Notes under the pieces: generated by a model | Database searches by the model: none | Told to the model about the DNA's origin: nothing | The model's input: the letters and a program-made list of their open reading frames with translations, nothing else | Assembly (NCBI RefSeq): GCF_017355875.1 | Contig: NZ_JAFEWC010000003.1 | Span: forward strand, 935,001 to 999,000 | Reading direction: 5' to 3' | Source of the DNA: Aridibaculum aurantiacum | Lineage (GTDB): Bacteria; Bacteroidota; Bacteroidia; Chitinophagales; Chitinophagaceae | DNA: 64,000 bases | Shown: positions 50,129-59,589 of the stretch, one piece after another | Layout of the letters: each line of letters opens with the position of its first letter | Position numbering within the stretch: the first letter of the stretch is position 1 | Made by a program: the position numbers and the translations under genes

Positions 50129-52573
50129 ATGAAAAAGATTTTTGCCATACTAACTGCTTTCGGACTTTGTGCCGGTAGTGCCTTTGGCCAGGGAACCGGG
50201 AAAATTACAGGTTCAGTAGCATCTGGTTCAAAGCCAGTAGAAGCGGCAACCATTGCTCTTCTAAACGTAGAAGACAGCTCACTGATAAAGCAGATACCTT
50301 CTTCTAAAACCGGTGCTTTTACAGTAGAAGGCCTGGCTACAGGAAAATACATTTTAAGAGTAACTGCTGTGGGATATGCTACTAAATATTCGAATGTAGA
50401 ATTGACCGCCGAAAACCTTTCTTCAAACCTGGCTGAGATTGAATTAGCAAAAGCTAACAAAGCGCTTACTGAAGTGGTGGTGACTGCTAAGAAACCAATG
50501 ATAGAGCAGAAGCCAGGTAAAACCATTGTGAATGTAGATGCATCTCCATCTAACGCTGGTATAAGTGCCTTAGACCTGCTGGAGAAGTCGCCTGGCATTT
50601 CAGTAGACAAAGATGGGAATGTGAACCTTCGCGGTAAAAGTGGCGTAATGATCTTGATTGATGGAAAGCCTAGTTACCTAAGCTCAGCCGACCTGGTAAA
50701 CATGCTTCGCAATATGCAGAGTAACAATATTGACCAGATAGAGATCATGACTAATCCTCCTGCACGCTACGATGCAGCTGGTAACTCTGGTATCATCAAT
50801 ATCAAGACAAAGAAGAATACAACCCGCGGAACCAACGGAAATGCTTCTGTTACCTATTCTCAAGGTATCTATGGCCGCAGCAATAACAATATCAGCCTAA
50901 ACCACCGCAACAATAAGGTGAACATCTTCACCAGCTATGGTTTCTCTCGTTACGAAGGTTTCAACGACCTCAGGATTACCCGCAAATTCCTGGAGGCTGA
51001 TAAAAAAACAGTGGCAGGTACTGCAGATCAAATTTCCAAGCCACATTGGTTTGGCTATAATCACAATGCTAAAGTGGGAGTGGATTATAATTTAAGTAAG
51101 AAAGATGTATTGGGTGTAGTGGTAAACGGCAACTTTAGTAATGGTAAAGAAGATCCTTTCAGCACTTCTAATGTACGCGACGCAGAAGGAAGGATCATTT
51201 ATTCGCTACGTTCTGAAAATGACAATGCTTACACTTTTGCCAATATCTCTTCAAATATCAACTACAAGCATACATTCGACTCTTCTGGTAAAGAGATAAC
51301 TGCAGACGTTGACCATGTATACTATAACAAGAAAAACAATACCCTTTTAACCACCCGTACATTTGATGCTCATGGCAACCAGAATGCAGCTCCGGTAGCG
51401 CTTAAGGGTATTTTCCCATCTGATATCAATATCTACAGCTTTAAATCTGATTATGTACATCCATTCAGCAAAACGATGAAGCTGGAGGCTGGTGTGAAAA
51501 CAAGTATTGTAAAAACAGATAACAAAGTTGACTATACCCGCAACCAGGGCAGCAGCCAGTGGTTTGCAGATGACAGGAGCAACCATTTCTTATACGATGA
51601 GAATATCAATGCTGCTTACCTGACACTGACCAGGAATATGAAGAAGTGGAATGTAATAGCTGGCTTGCGTTTAGAAAATACAATTGCAAAAGGTACACAG
51701 GTGAAAACAGATTCTTCTTTTGAACGTAACTATACCAACCTGTTTCCAAACCTGGGTATAGGCTACGAGGCTAGCATCAAGCACCAGTTCAACCTGAGCT
51801 ATAGTCGCAGGATCAACCGCCCTGATTATGACGACCTGAACCCTTTCACATTTTTCCTGGACTCACTAACCTACGGCCAAGGAAATCCATACCTGCAGCC
51901 ACAATTGAGCAACAACTTTGAGTTCACGCATAGCTTCAATCGTTTCCTTACTACTACCCTTAACTATAGCCAAACAAATAACGTGATCACACAGTTGCTA
52001 AAGCAAGACACTGAAAGAAAGATCACTTACCAAACACGTGAGAACGTAAGTATGATGCGCCAGTATGGCCTAACTGTGATGGTGAATAAGCCTGTAACTA
52101 AATGGTGGAATACCAACGTGTTTGTAAACGTATTTAATAATCACTACACAGGTTTCTACCAGGCTGATCCAATTGATATCCAGTTCACGTCTTTGCAAAC
52201 CAACATCAACAACAACTTCACTTTCAAAAATGGTTGGAGCGCTGAGTTGAGTGGTTTCTATCGCAGCAAATCTGTAGATGGCCTATTGGTAGCAAGAGAA
52301 ATGTATGCAGTTAACATGGGAGTTAGCAAGCAGGTACTCAAGAAGAAAGGAACAGTTCGCCTGGTAGTTCGCGATATCTTCTACACTCAAATATTCTCAG
52401 GTTATGCAAGGTATAGCGATGTAGATGTAGACCTGTCAAGCCGCAGAGACAGCAGGCAGGTAAGCCTGGGCTTTACTTACCGCTTTGGTAAAACAAACTT
52501 TGCTCCTGCAAAACGCAAATCTGGTGGCGCAAGCGATGAGCAAAACAGGGTAAAAGGCGGAGGCAATGGTTAA
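50129..52573 (+). CDS. TonB-dependent receptor-like outer-membrane protein (OMP_b-brl_3 type)
   Basis: An 814-residue protein. Signal peptide MKKIFAILTAFGLCAGSAFG; carboxypeptidase-regulatory-like domain about 22-108 (GKITGSVASGSKPVEAATIALL); a plug-like region about 115-230 (VVVTAKKPMIEQKPGKTIVN; LLEKSPGISVDKDGNVNLRG; IDGKPSYLSSADLVNMLR; DAAGNSGIINIKTKK); then a large beta-barrel, with YSRRINRPDYDDLNPF typical of the OMP_b-brl_3 family. The C-terminus is a basic, Gly-rich tail (FAPAKRKSGGASDEQNRVKG), not a standard aromatic end. The substrate is unknown. Confidence 0.87.
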   Translation: MKKIFAILTAFGLCAGSAFGQGTGKITGSVASGSKPVEAATIALLNVEDSSLIKQIPSSKTGAFTVEGLATGKYILRVTAVGYATKYSNVELTAENLSSNLAEIELAKANKALTEVVVTAKKPMIEQKPGKTIVNVDASPSNAGISALDLLEKSPGISVDKDGNVNLRGKSGVMILIDGKPSYLSSADLVNMLRNMQSNNIDQIEIMTNPPARYDAAGNSGIINIKTKKNTTRGTNGNASVTYSQGIYGRSNNNISLNHRNNKVNIFTSYGFSRYEGFNDLRITRKFLEADKKTVAGTADQISKPHWFGYNHNAKVGVDYNLSKKDVLGVVVNGNFSNGKEDPFSTSNVRDAEGRIIYSLRSENDNAYTFANISSNINYKHTFDSSGKEITADVDHVYYNKKNNTLLTTRTFDAHGNQNAAPVALKGIFPSDINIYSFKSDYVHPFSKTMKLEAGVKTSIVKTDNKVDYTRNQGSSQWFADDRSNHFLYDENINAAYLTLTRNMKKWNVIAGLRLENTIAKGTQVKTDSSFERNYTNLFPNLGIGYEASIKHQFNLSYSRRINRPDYDDLNPFTFFLDSLTYGQGNPYLQPQLSNNFEFTHSFNRFLTTTLNYSQTNNVITQLLKQDTERKITYQTRENVSMMRQYGLTVMVNKPVTKWWNTNVFVNVFNNHYTGFYQADPIDIQFTSLQTNINNNFTFKNGWSAELSGFYRSKSVDGLLVAREMYAVNMGVSKQVLKKKGTVRLVVRDIFYTQIFSGYARYSDVDVDLSSRRDSRQVSLGFTYRFGKTNFAPAKRKSGGASDEQNRVKGGGNG

Positions 52574-52616
52574 AAGAATAAGATAAGAGTCTCCCGTTTC
52601 CCGAGTACATTTTTAA

Positions 52617-52653
52617 AAGAGAAACCTGCTGATTTATAGCAGGTTTTCTCTTT
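52617..52653 (+). terminator. Rho-independent terminator
   Basis: AGAGAAACCTGCT/AGCAGGTTTTCTCT followed by TTCC. Confidence 0.85.
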
Positions 52654-52857
52654 CCTTTCAAGTACAAAATTTGCCCGTTTATACTAAATGACTACTTCAG
52701 GTACAGCTAGTTAATCATCTTAGCACTATAAACATATACAGCGCTTTTTCTGCTAATTCAAAAGCAAAGAACTGGTGAATAAGGGGCAGGAAATGAAGAC
52801 CAGGTAATACCAGTTCCATCAACATCGTGTTTTTCTCATGTGCATTATAAGGGAATC

Positions 52858-52879
52858 GGCCCCGGTGTCTACCGGGGCC
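52858..52879. terminator. GC-rich hairpin, possible second terminator
   Basis: GGCCCCGGT-GTCT-ACCGGGGCC followed by TTCTGTTTGG. Stable stem but a weak T-tract. Confidence 0.55.
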
Positions 52880-52971
52880 TTCTGTTTGGTTCAACTATTC
52901 ATCATACTCTTTGATTGGGCTAACACTTTACCGAAGCGCATCTTATCTTTACGCCCTAAAAACCAATACAT

Positions 52972-53463
52972 ATGGCCTCTTTCGATATCACTAGTAAGGT
53001 TGATCTACAGACACTGGACAATGCTATAAACACCGTAAAAAAGGAGATACAGAACCGCTTCGACTTCAAGGATAGTCATGTAGAAATAGAGCTGAACAAA
53101 AAGGAGTACAAGGTGAACATTGAAGTAGAAAGTGAAATGAAGATGGACCAGGTAACGGATGTTATCATTAGCCGTAGTATGAAGCAGGGCATTGCACCCG
53201 AAGCATTTGATTTTAGCAAAGAAGCTTACCAGAGCGGGAAAGTGGTAAAAAAAGAAGTTCCTGTGCGCAATGGTATAAAGCAGGAAGATGCAAAGAAGAT
53301 AGTTAAGGCCATAAAAGATAGCGGGCTAAAAGTACAGGCACAGATAATGGATGAGGTAGTGCGGGTGACTGGCAAAAAGATAGATGATCTGCAAGATGTA
53401 ATTGCGCTTTGCAAAAGTTCTAACTTCGGTCTGCCTTTGCAGTACGTGAATATGAAATCTTAA
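52972..53463 (+). CDS. yajQ: YajQ family nucleotide-binding protein
   Basis: A 163-residue cytoplasmic protein. It starts MASFDITSKVDLQTLDNAIN, the classic YajQ N-terminus. ELNKKEYKVNIEVESEMKM, GNG-like VRNGIKQEDAKKIVKAIKDSGLKVQAQIMDEVVRVTGKKIDDLQ and LPLQYVNMKS at the end match the DUF520 fold of two ferredoxin-like domains. Some members bind cyclic di-GMP and act as transcription cofactors; not shown here. Start context has TATCTTTA at -28. Confidence 0.92.
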   Translation: MASFDITSKVDLQTLDNAINTVKKEIQNRFDFKDSHVEIELNKKEYKVNIEVESEMKMDQVTDVIISRSMKQGIAPEAFDFSKEAYQSGKVVKKEVPVRNGIKQEDAKKIVKAIKDSGLKVQAQIMDEVVRVTGKKIDDLQDVIALCKSSNFGLPLQYVNMKS

Positions 53464-53498
53464 AAAAAGCTAAGAAAGCGGATTACTCAGAATTTCAT

Positions 53499-53529
53499 TT
53501 GGCTGCAATGGTTCAATCTGCTACTTTTG
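53499..53529 (+). promoter_or_regulatory. Promoter of rpmE2
   Basis: TTG at 53499-53501, a 20-base spacer and an exact TACTTTTG at 53522-53529, 54 bases before the L31 start. One of the best promoters in the window. Confidence 0.7.
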
Positions 53530-53583
53530 CACGTCGAAAATAAAAAAGCATGCCGGACAACATGCTATCGAAAAATAAATTTT

Positions 53584-53835
53584 ATGAAACAAGGTATCCA
53601 TCCAGAAAATTATCGTTTAGTTGTATTCAAAGACATGAGTAACGGTCACAGCTTTTTGAGCCGCTCTACTGCAAATTCAAAAGAAACCGTTCAGTGGGAA
53701 GATGGTAACGAGTACCCGGTAATCAAACTAGAGATCTCTAATACTTCTCATCCTTTCTATACTGGTAAGAATATGCTGGTAGATACTGCGGGTCGTATCG
53801 ATAAATTTAAGAAGCGTTACGAGAAGAAGAAGTAA
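53584..53835 (+). CDS. rpmE2: Large ribosomal subunit protein bL31, type B
   Basis: An 83-residue ribosomal protein from ATG 53584 ([20 protein letters not shown]); the frame is open earlier but with no start context. It has [54 protein letters not shown], the type B pattern. The CxxC zinc pair of type A L31 is absent, so this is the zinc-independent paralogue type. Own promoter and terminator. Confidence 0.95.
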   Translation: MKQGIHPENYRLVVFKDMSNGHSFLSRSTANSKETVQWEDGNEYPVIKLEISNTSHPFYTGKNMLVDTAGRIDKFKKRYEKKK

Positions 53836-53859
53836 TTCAACTTCTGTCTGAAAACATTC

Positions 53860-53888
53860 GCCCCTCTGTTTTACGGAGGGGCTTTTCT
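53860..53888 (+). terminator. Terminator of rpmE2
   Basis: GCCCCTC/GAGGGGC-like stem with TGTTTTACG loop, followed by TTTTCTATTT. Confidence 0.88.
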
Positions 53889-53910
53889 ATTTGTGGTATA
53901 TCCAAAACAA

Positions 53911-53939
53911 AAAGAACGTGGTGCTGCACCACGTTCTTT
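53911..53939. terminator. Second, perfectly symmetric terminator between convergent genes
   Basis: AAAGAACGTGGTGC-T-GCACCACGTTCTTT, 14-bp arms. It serves the minus-strand cargo gene ending at 53961 and backs up the rpmE2 terminator. Confidence 0.88.
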
Positions 53940-53960
53940 TAATGTAAAACAATCAGATGA

Positions 53961-56717
53961 TTACCTGAATAATGTTACACTTCCAGAAAACTTTTCTTCC
54001 CGTTTCAGGTTTTGATTGATGAATGTGATGATGTAATAATATGTTCCAACTCCCAATAAACTTCCATTTACCTGGCCATTCCATCCCCTGACGTAATCAA
54101 AACCTTCGTATAGCTTTTGGCCATAACGGTTGAAAATGGTCATTTTAAAATTGATAGGGGCACATTGAATAGTAGGTTTGAAGAAATCGTTTATGCCATC
54201 ATTATTAGGTGAGAATGCATTTGGTATAGTTACCTCGCACGAGCAATCCTTGTAGGCTACTACTACTGTGTCGCGGTAACTGCATCCGTTTACTGTAGCC
54301 TCTGCCCAGTAACTTCCTGCAGTTCCGGTAGTGATGGTGCTATCCCTGCTGCCGGTGCTCCATAAGTATTGTGCACCTGCACCAGCATACGATACTGAAA
54401 GTGGAACTGTAAAGCCCATACACATACTTGTATCCCTCCCTGCAGAAATGCGTGGCAGCGGGCGAATACCAACATTTAACTGGCTGGTGCGGATACATCC
54501 AATATTGTTTGCTGTAATTCCAATTGTTCCTCCGTACAATGTATTTGTATTGCCAGTTGTTCCATCGCTCCATGTTATAGATGTACCTGCATGTGGTTGT
54601 AGTGCAAGTGTGATTGAACTTTGCTCGCATATACTTGTATCACCGGGAAAATTGAAGCTATTAATTGGATTAGAAGAGATATCGATGGTATCGCGCACCT
54701 TACAACCGGCAGCGTCGGAAGCTTCTACCCAGTACCTGCCGGGGCCTGTAATGGTAAGGCTATTGTTTGTTGAACTATTGCTCCACAAGTAAGAAGCTAC
54801 GGGCACTGATGTAGCTGGTGAGAGTACAAGTGGACTGGTGGCGCAAAAACTGGTATCACGTCCAAGGTTCACAGAATATGGTGTGGTCGGAAGTACTTCA
54901 ATGGTATCGGTGCGGCTGCAATTATTCAAATTTCTTACTTGTACCCAATACCTGCCTGGTTGAGTAACAGGTAATGAAGTGCCGGTTGCACCAGTATTCC
55001 AGGTGTATGTATTTCCACCTTGTACATTGCCCACCCGCAGGGTTATCGACTGCCCCGAACACATGGCTGTATCAGGTCCAAGGTTTGGCTTTACAGGACT
55101 ATCCAGTACCACCAGGTTAAAGGTAGTATCGTGGTTACAGCCAAAATTGTCTACTACCGTATAAGTATATGGAAAGGTTCCTGGTGAATTAAGAACAATA
55201 GTAGCAGTACTATCAGAACCTGTGATCACGTTCAAGCCAGGCGACCAGTTGCCCCCGGTAAAACTCGTGTTGTACACTTCCGCTGTTGGGTATAAGGCTG
55301 GATTGAACTTAAGCGTCCAATAGAAGATAAATCCATTATCCACCGAATAACGGTCTATCACTGATATGGTCCAAAGGCCATTTAATGGAGTACCTATAAG
55401 AGCCGCCAGGCTTTCCTCTGAAGCATAGCTACCGGCAGGTAAGTAATTGTGATTGTTCACTGATTGCCCTGCATTGTCTACATAGCTATACTTGTATTTG
55501 CCCCGTTCAAATGTCATAGTGCCATAAGTAGGGGTAGGGCTGAATAGATAATCATATCCTTTGCCGGCAATAGATGCGAAAGGATGCGTGGAAGAAGGTT
55601 CATCAACAGGTTCACCCAGGTAGCTATCCCAACCGCTGCCGATACCAGTTTGGTACTTCAACCTAACAACTGCGCCATTCGGAGCTTTAATTGACATCTC
55701 AAGATCTCCCAGCCAGGAGTGTTCCATATTGATGAGTATCCCTTGCAGGTCAGTCAGGTTGTTGAGTGTTTGTCCCGGGGCAAATTGAGAAATATTTAAT
55801 GAAGTTTCGTAGGCAGCATTTGTACCATCAGGAAGGAAAATAGAGTCTGCCACAACTGGTGGATTACTAAAACTACCCGTAACCATTCTTGGCCTGGTAG
55901 TAATACGGATGCTATCGCTTGAACAGTTTCTTGGAGGTACCTGTACATTGAAATTAGGACGTATGCCGGTTCTTACTTTTAAGAAGCTCTTGGTTGTATT
56001 AATACATCCTGTGGTATCCGTTATTCGCAGCTCTACTAAAAATCCTCCTTCACTATTGAACCTATGGCGGAAGCTGTCAAGGAAAACGGCGGAAGTATCC
56101 CTGTTGTCAGACACTCGCCACGCAAACCGGTGCAGCGTATCGGTTTGATGATAATACATCCCATTATCAGGATAGCTGCCACTCCCTTTAAATAAAACGG
56201 ACTGCCCTTTACATATGTTAATGAAGCCAGACGCATCCGGCTGTGGCATCATAGAAACAATGGAAGCATTGATTTTTTGACAAGGACTTTTACATCTTAT
56301 AGTAGCTGTCCATCCACGCGATACGCCGGAAGCATCTGAAATGAAGCGTACCGTAAGTGAGCCGCTTGTATTGGTAGCCGATGCTCTCACTGAAGTAGTT
56401 CCTGAGTTGCTTGAAAATGCATCTATCAGTGGATCACTCATGCTGGCGCCATCGTAAACCCATAGCGTATCACCAGGGCCTAAAGCAAGATCAGTAAATT
56501 GTAATTCTATGGCCTGGATAGAGCTGCCGGGAGAAAAGGTAACTGCATAATTTTCGTTATTGCCATAGTTACCGTTCCTGTTTGCATCTAAGAAAGTACC
56601 AGAGCAAGTAGTTACTGTTCCTCCGTTTGTAAAGCCAGCATTCAACGAGTATACCTGACTTTGCAAAGTAGAAAAAAGGAAGAGGGCAGTTAGCGTGGTT
56701 AAAAAATTTCTGATCAT
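53961..56717 (-). CDS. T9SS type B cargo protein with CUB, proprotein convertase P and gliding-motility C-terminal domains
   Basis: A 918-residue protein from the ATG at 56717 (MIRNFLTTLTALFLFSTLQSQ, a signal peptide); the frame is open to 56795 but that part overlaps the next gene. A CUB-like domain is at about 22-150 (TVTTCSGTFLDANRNGNYGNNENY; DTLWVYDGASMSDPLID), followed by a PKD-like region, then a P-domain-like sandwich about 300-470 (SWLGDLEMSIKAPNGAVV; LNGLWTISVIDRY). Four to five Ig-like repeats (LGPDTAMCSGQSITL; LGRDTSFCATSPLVL) follow. The C-terminus has IPNAFSPNNDGINDFF...GQKLYEGFDYVRGWNG..GTYYYIITF, the gliding-motility-associated sorting domain. Likely surface adhesin. Confidence 0.9.
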   Translation of the reverse strand: MIRNFLTTLTALFLFSTLQSQVYSLNAGFTNGGTVTTCSGTFLDANRNGNYGNNENYAVTFSPGSSIQAIELQFTDLALGPGDTLWVYDGASMSDPLIDAFSSNSGTTSVRASATNTSGSLTVRFISDASGVSRGWTATIRCKSPCQKINASIVSMMPQPDASGFINICKGQSVLFKGSGSYPDNGMYYHQTDTLHRFAWRVSDNRDTSAVFLDSFRHRFNSEGGFLVELRITDTTGCINTTKSFLKVRTGIRPNFNVQVPPRNCSSDSIRITTRPRMVTGSFSNPPVVADSIFLPDGTNAAYETSLNISQFAPGQTLNNLTDLQGILINMEHSWLGDLEMSIKAPNGAVVRLKYQTGIGSGWDSYLGEPVDEPSSTHPFASIAGKGYDYLFSPTPTYGTMTFERGKYKYSYVDNAGQSVNNHNYLPAGSYASEESLAALIGTPLNGLWTISVIDRYSVDNGFIFYWTLKFNPALYPTAEVYNTSFTGGNWSPGLNVITGSDSTATIVLNSPGTFPYTYTVVDNFGCNHDTTFNLVVLDSPVKPNLGPDTAMCSGQSITLRVGNVQGGNTYTWNTGATGTSLPVTQPGRYWVQVRNLNNCSRTDTIEVLPTTPYSVNLGRDTSFCATSPLVLSPATSVPVASYLWSNSSTNNSLTITGPGRYWVEASDAAGCKVRDTIDISSNPINSFNFPGDTSICEQSSITLALQPHAGTSITWSDGTTGNTNTLYGGTIGITANNIGCIRTSQLNVGIRPLPRISAGRDTSMCMGFTVPLSVSYAGAGAQYLWSTGSRDSTITTGTAGSYWAEATVNGCSYRDTVVVAYKDCSCEVTIPNAFSPNNDGINDFFKPTIQCAPINFKMTIFNRYGQKLYEGFDYVRGWNGQVNGSLLGVGTYYYIITFINQNLKREEKFSGSVTLFR

Positions 56718-56754
56718 CAAGGGCCGGATCTTTACGGCGCTTAAAAGTAATAAT

Positions 56755-57798
56755 TTAAATGGTCTTGTTCTGTACGTACCTGCGCCACTTATCAATTAGT
56801 GTTTTCATGTCATCCGGCAGTTCCAACTCAAAAAACATCTCTCTTTCATCTTCAGGATGGCGGAAGCCTAAGGTTTTTGCATGAAGCGCCTGGCGTGGGC
56901 AGATCTCCAGGCAATTATCTACAAATTGCTTGTACTTCGTAAAAACGGTTCCCTTCAAAATTTTATCACCACCATACGTGTTGTCGCCAAATAAAGTATG
57001 GCCTATGTGTTTCATGTGAACGCGGATCTGGTGTGTTCTGCCTGTTTCCAATTTGCATTGAACCAGCGTAACATAGTTTAATCGTTCTAAAACTTTATAG
57101 TGCGTGATAGCTTCTTTGCCATGCTCTCCATCTGGGTATGCTTCAAATAATTTTCTGAAACGTTGGTTGCGCCCTACATGTGCTACAATAGTTCCTTCAT
57201 CCTGTTCTACATCGCCCCATACAAGCGCTATATAATTTCGCTGTATGTCGTGGTTAAAAAACTGTTTTGCCAAATGACTGGCAGCTTTAGCTGTTTTTGC
57301 AAGAACAAGTAAGCCGCTGGTGTTTTTATCAATCCGGTGAACCAGTCCGTAGCGTGGTAAAACAGACTCGTCAAGGTGCGGGTTCTGTTGCCGTAGGTAG
57401 TAAGCTATTCCATTTAATAAAGTACCGCTGTAGTTTCCGCTGCCTGGATGCACTACCATGCCTGGTTGCTTATCAATGATCATCAGCGAATCATCTTCAT
57501 ATACAATATGAAGTGGCAGCGGTTCAGGAGTGATATCACTTTCATCAGGCGCGTTTGTGGTGAAAATGATGATCTCCATGTTTCCTTTCACCTTAAAGTT
57601 GGATTTCACCTGCTGGCCATTTACCGTTACCAACCCGGCCTCTATACCTTGTTGTATTTTATTTCGTGTTGCACCCTCTATACGTCCCATCAGGAATTTA
57701 TCAATGCGCAAAGGCTCTTGTCCTTTATCCGTCTTTATCACCTGTCGTTCGTAAAGCGCTTCTCCTTCTTCGGGAAGCAGGTCTGTTTCTTCTGTCAT
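56755..57798 (-). CDS. RluD-family 23S rRNA pseudouridine synthase
   Basis: A 347-residue protein. An S4-like RNA-binding region is at about 30-95 (LRIDKFLMGRIEGATRNKIQQGIEAGLVTVNGQQ), then the catalytic motif GLVHRIDKNTSGLLVLAKT with Asp in HRIDKNTSG, and GRTHQIRVHMKHIGHTLFGDNTYGG. The family includes RluD, which modifies 23S rRNA around position 1911. Which uridine is changed here cannot be told. An exact CAAATTTA (TAAATTTG on its strand) lies 8 bases before the start, giving an almost leaderless transcript. Confidence 0.9.
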   Translation of the reverse strand: MTEETDLLPEEGEALYERQVIKTDKGQEPLRIDKFLMGRIEGATRNKIQQGIEAGLVTVNGQQVKSNFKVKGNMEIIIFTTNAPDESDITPEPLPLHIVYEDDSLMIIDKQPGMVVHPGSGNYSGTLLNGIAYYLRQQNPHLDESVLPRYGLVHRIDKNTSGLLVLAKTAKAASHLAKQFFNHDIQRNYIALVWGDVEQDEGTIVAHVGRNQRFRKLFEAYPDGEHGKEAITHYKVLERLNYVTLVQCKLETGRTHQIRVHMKHIGHTLFGDNTYGGDKILKGTVFTKYKQFVDNCLEICPRQALHAKTLGFRHPEDEREMFFELELPDDMKTLIDKWRRYVQNKTI

Positions 57799-57806
57799 GA
57801 TGGGCG

Positions 57807-57814
57807 CAAATTTA
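57807..57814 (-). promoter_or_regulatory. -7 promoter box of the RluD-family gene
   Basis: TAAATTTG on the minus strand matches TAnnTTTG exactly; the start codon lies 8 bases beyond. Confidence 0.55.
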
Positions 57815-57898
57815 AGCTGAACCAGTAAGCTTTGAAGTTAACTGCCAAGGTTTATTGGTGGCGGAATTCGTGAAGATGCTGATGTTGTTGGTTACATC

Positions 57899-57906
57899 TA
57901 TTTTTG
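57899..57906 (+). promoter_or_regulatory. -7 promoter box of lipB
   Basis: Exact TATTTTTG, 6 bases before the lipB ATG. No TTG at the usual distance; the promoter would give a leaderless or near-leaderless transcript. Confidence 0.5.
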
Positions 57907-57912
57907 CGTTAC

Positions 57913-58626
57913 ATGAAACAGAAGGTACAACTGGTAGACCTGGGAGAACAAAGGGCCTATAAAGAAATTTGGGATATGCAGGAAGAGTTGCTGCAAGAAA
58001 AAGTGCGGCTGAAATCTTTAGCAAGAGAAAGTGGTGCAGCCGCGGCAGGTGAAGGAGATCATCATTTGTTTTTTGTAGAACATACGCCGGTTTATACGCT
58101 TGGAAAAAGCGGCCATATAACCAATGTGCTCATTTCTGATGAAGAGCGTAACGCAAAGGGGATTGAGTTTTTCAAGATCAACCGCGGTGGCGATATCACA
58201 TTTCATGGACCGGGACAACTAGTTGGTTATCCTGTTATAGACCTGGAAAAATTCAGAACAGACTTAGGTTGGTACTTACGCAGCCTGGAAGAAGTTATCA
58301 TTCTTACTATGGCAGAATATGGTTTGAAGGGTGAACGCAGTGCCGGCGAAACAGGCGTCTGGTTGGATGCACAGGTGAAAGGCAAGGAGCGTAAGATTTG
58401 TGCAATGGGCATTCGCTGCAGCCGTTGGATCACTATGCATGGCTGGGCTTTTAATGTAAATACAGATCTTGATTACTTCGGCTATATCATTCCATGCGGC
58501 ATACAGAACAAGCAAGTAACTTCTTTAGAAAAAGAGCTAGGTAGAAAACTGGATATGCAGGAGGTGAAGGATAAGGTGAAGAAAAACTTTGAGAAGGTGT
58601 TTGATGTGGAGATAGAGAAGGTTTAG
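57913..58626 (+). CDS. lipB: Lipoyl(octanoyl) transferase
   Basis: A 237-residue enzyme moving octanoate from ACP to lipoyl domains. VDLGEQRAYKEIWDMQEE, FFVEHTPVYTLGKSGHITN, FFKINRGGDITFHGPGQLVGYPVID and GVWLDAQVKGKERKICAMGIRCSRWITMHGWAFNVNTDL are strongly conserved; the catalytic pair is Lys in RKICAMGI and Cys in IIPCGIQNKQVTSL. A TTG at 57904 is also in frame, but the ATG fits the family start. It is divergent from the RluD-family gene. Confidence 0.95.
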   Translation: MKQKVQLVDLGEQRAYKEIWDMQEELLQEKVRLKSLARESGAAAAGEGDHHLFFVEHTPVYTLGKSGHITNVLISDEERNAKGIEFFKINRGGDITFHGPGQLVGYPVIDLEKFRTDLGWYLRSLEEVIILTMAEYGLKGERSAGETGVWLDAQVKGKERKICAMGIRCSRWITMHGWAFNVNTDLDYFGYIIPCGIQNKQVTSLEKELGRKLDMQEVKDKVKKNFEKVFDVEIEKV

Positions 58627-58741
58627 TATTTCTTGTTTCTTGTTCCTGGTTAACTGCGGCATTAGGTGACCATGTTGGAATCAGTGATTAGTTATGATCA
58701 GTAGCTAATGATTATTAGCTTTAAAGTGATGTAGCCCGTAT

Positions 58742-58792
58742 ACAGGAAACAGGAAACAGGAAACAGGAAACAGAAACCAGAAACCAGAAACT
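58742..58792. repeat. AGGAAAC / GAAACCA tandem repeat tract
   Basis: Four consecutive CAGGAAA heptamers followed by variants of AGAAACC, ending 7 bases before the stop of the minus-strand phosphodiesterase gene. Confidence 0.9.
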
Positions 58793-58798
58793 TCTCCC

Positions 58799-59293
58799 TC
58801 ATCTCTTCCCCAAACCTATCACTTCGCAATTACTGATATTGCTGCCGTCTATGCTAAACCTGATAAGCGTTCGTGTCTTGTGCCATCCTTGTTTACCGGC
58901 AGCGCCCGGGTTCATATGCAGGCACTGAAACTTTTCATCGTATATGATCTTTAGTATGTGCGAGTGACCGGAGATAAAAAGCTTTGGCTTCTTATCTGCT
59001 ATCTCTTTTTTTGCCAAAGGAGAATAGCGGTTGGGATATCCACCAATATGAATCATCAAAACATCTACTTCTTCTACTTTGAAAGAAGCCACTTCAGGCA
59101 TTCTGCTGCGTACGTCGTAGCCATCTATGTTTCCATATACACCTCGCAAAGGTTTGAATGCTTCCAGTTTATTAATGATCTCTTCAGTTCCAAAATCACC
59201 TCCATGCCATATCTCATCGCATTCTTCAAAATACCTGAATACTGCTTCGTCTAAATAATGGTGTGTATCGGAAATAAGGCCTATTCTTCTCAA
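58799..59293 (-). CDS. YfcE/MJ0936-type metallophosphoesterase
   Basis: A 164-residue calcineurin-like phosphoesterase starting at TTG (MRRIGLISDTHHYLDEAVFR). The metal-binding motifs are IGLISDTHHYLD (DxH), EIWHGGDFGTEE (GDxxx), GVYGNIDGYD (GN-D) and LFISGHSHILKI followed by CLHMNPGAAGKQ. This matches small phosphodiesterases with broad activity; the natural substrate is not known. Confidence 0.88.
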   Translation of the reverse strand: MRRIGLISDTHHYLDEAVFRYFEECDEIWHGGDFGTEEIINKLEAFKPLRGVYGNIDGYDVRSRMPEVASFKVEEVDVLMIHIGGYPNRYSPLAKKEIADKKPKLFISGHSHILKIIYDEKFQCLHMNPGAAGKQGWHKTRTLIRFSIDGSNISNCEVIGLGKR

Positions 59294-59589
59294 AATTTTT
59301 CTTTAAGAGCAAGATGCATAAAAATTGTTTGCCATCGTGATAGATAGCAACTATTGGCAATATCCATTATACCTGGAGATATCATTACTTTTATAAAAGA
59401 AACAGATTGCCTCATGCCACTCTATCGCAACTTTACCTACTGGATCGACAAGCGCCGATGGAAGTACTACTTCCTGCTGCAGGCCTTGAACGAATTGATG
59501 TGATGAAAAATGCGAAGTGAAAAACCTCTGGTTATCATTTCTGCACTAAAACAAGGGTTCCAAACTTTTATTTTTAAATTTTACTTTCT
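59294..59589. other. Gap upstream of homogentisate dioxygenase
   Basis: It contains an unconvincing 29-codon frame at 59414-59503 (MPLYRNFTYWIDKRRWKYYF...). Nothing else recognised. Confidence 0.4.

Larger units (their letters stand above)
52574..52971. other. Gap with two hairpins before yajQ
   Basis: It holds the terminator at 52617-52653, an isolated GGCCCCGGT/ACCGGGGCC hairpin at 52858-52879, and TATCTTTA at 52944-52951 (one base off the -7 box) before yajQ. No gene seen. Confidence 0.55.

Noticed and set aside
59414-59503. 29-codon frame before hmgA (MPLYRNFTYWIDKRRWKYYF...)
   Set aside because: Too short, no promoter box or terminator, and no recognisable feature; may be a gene remnant but cannot be supported.
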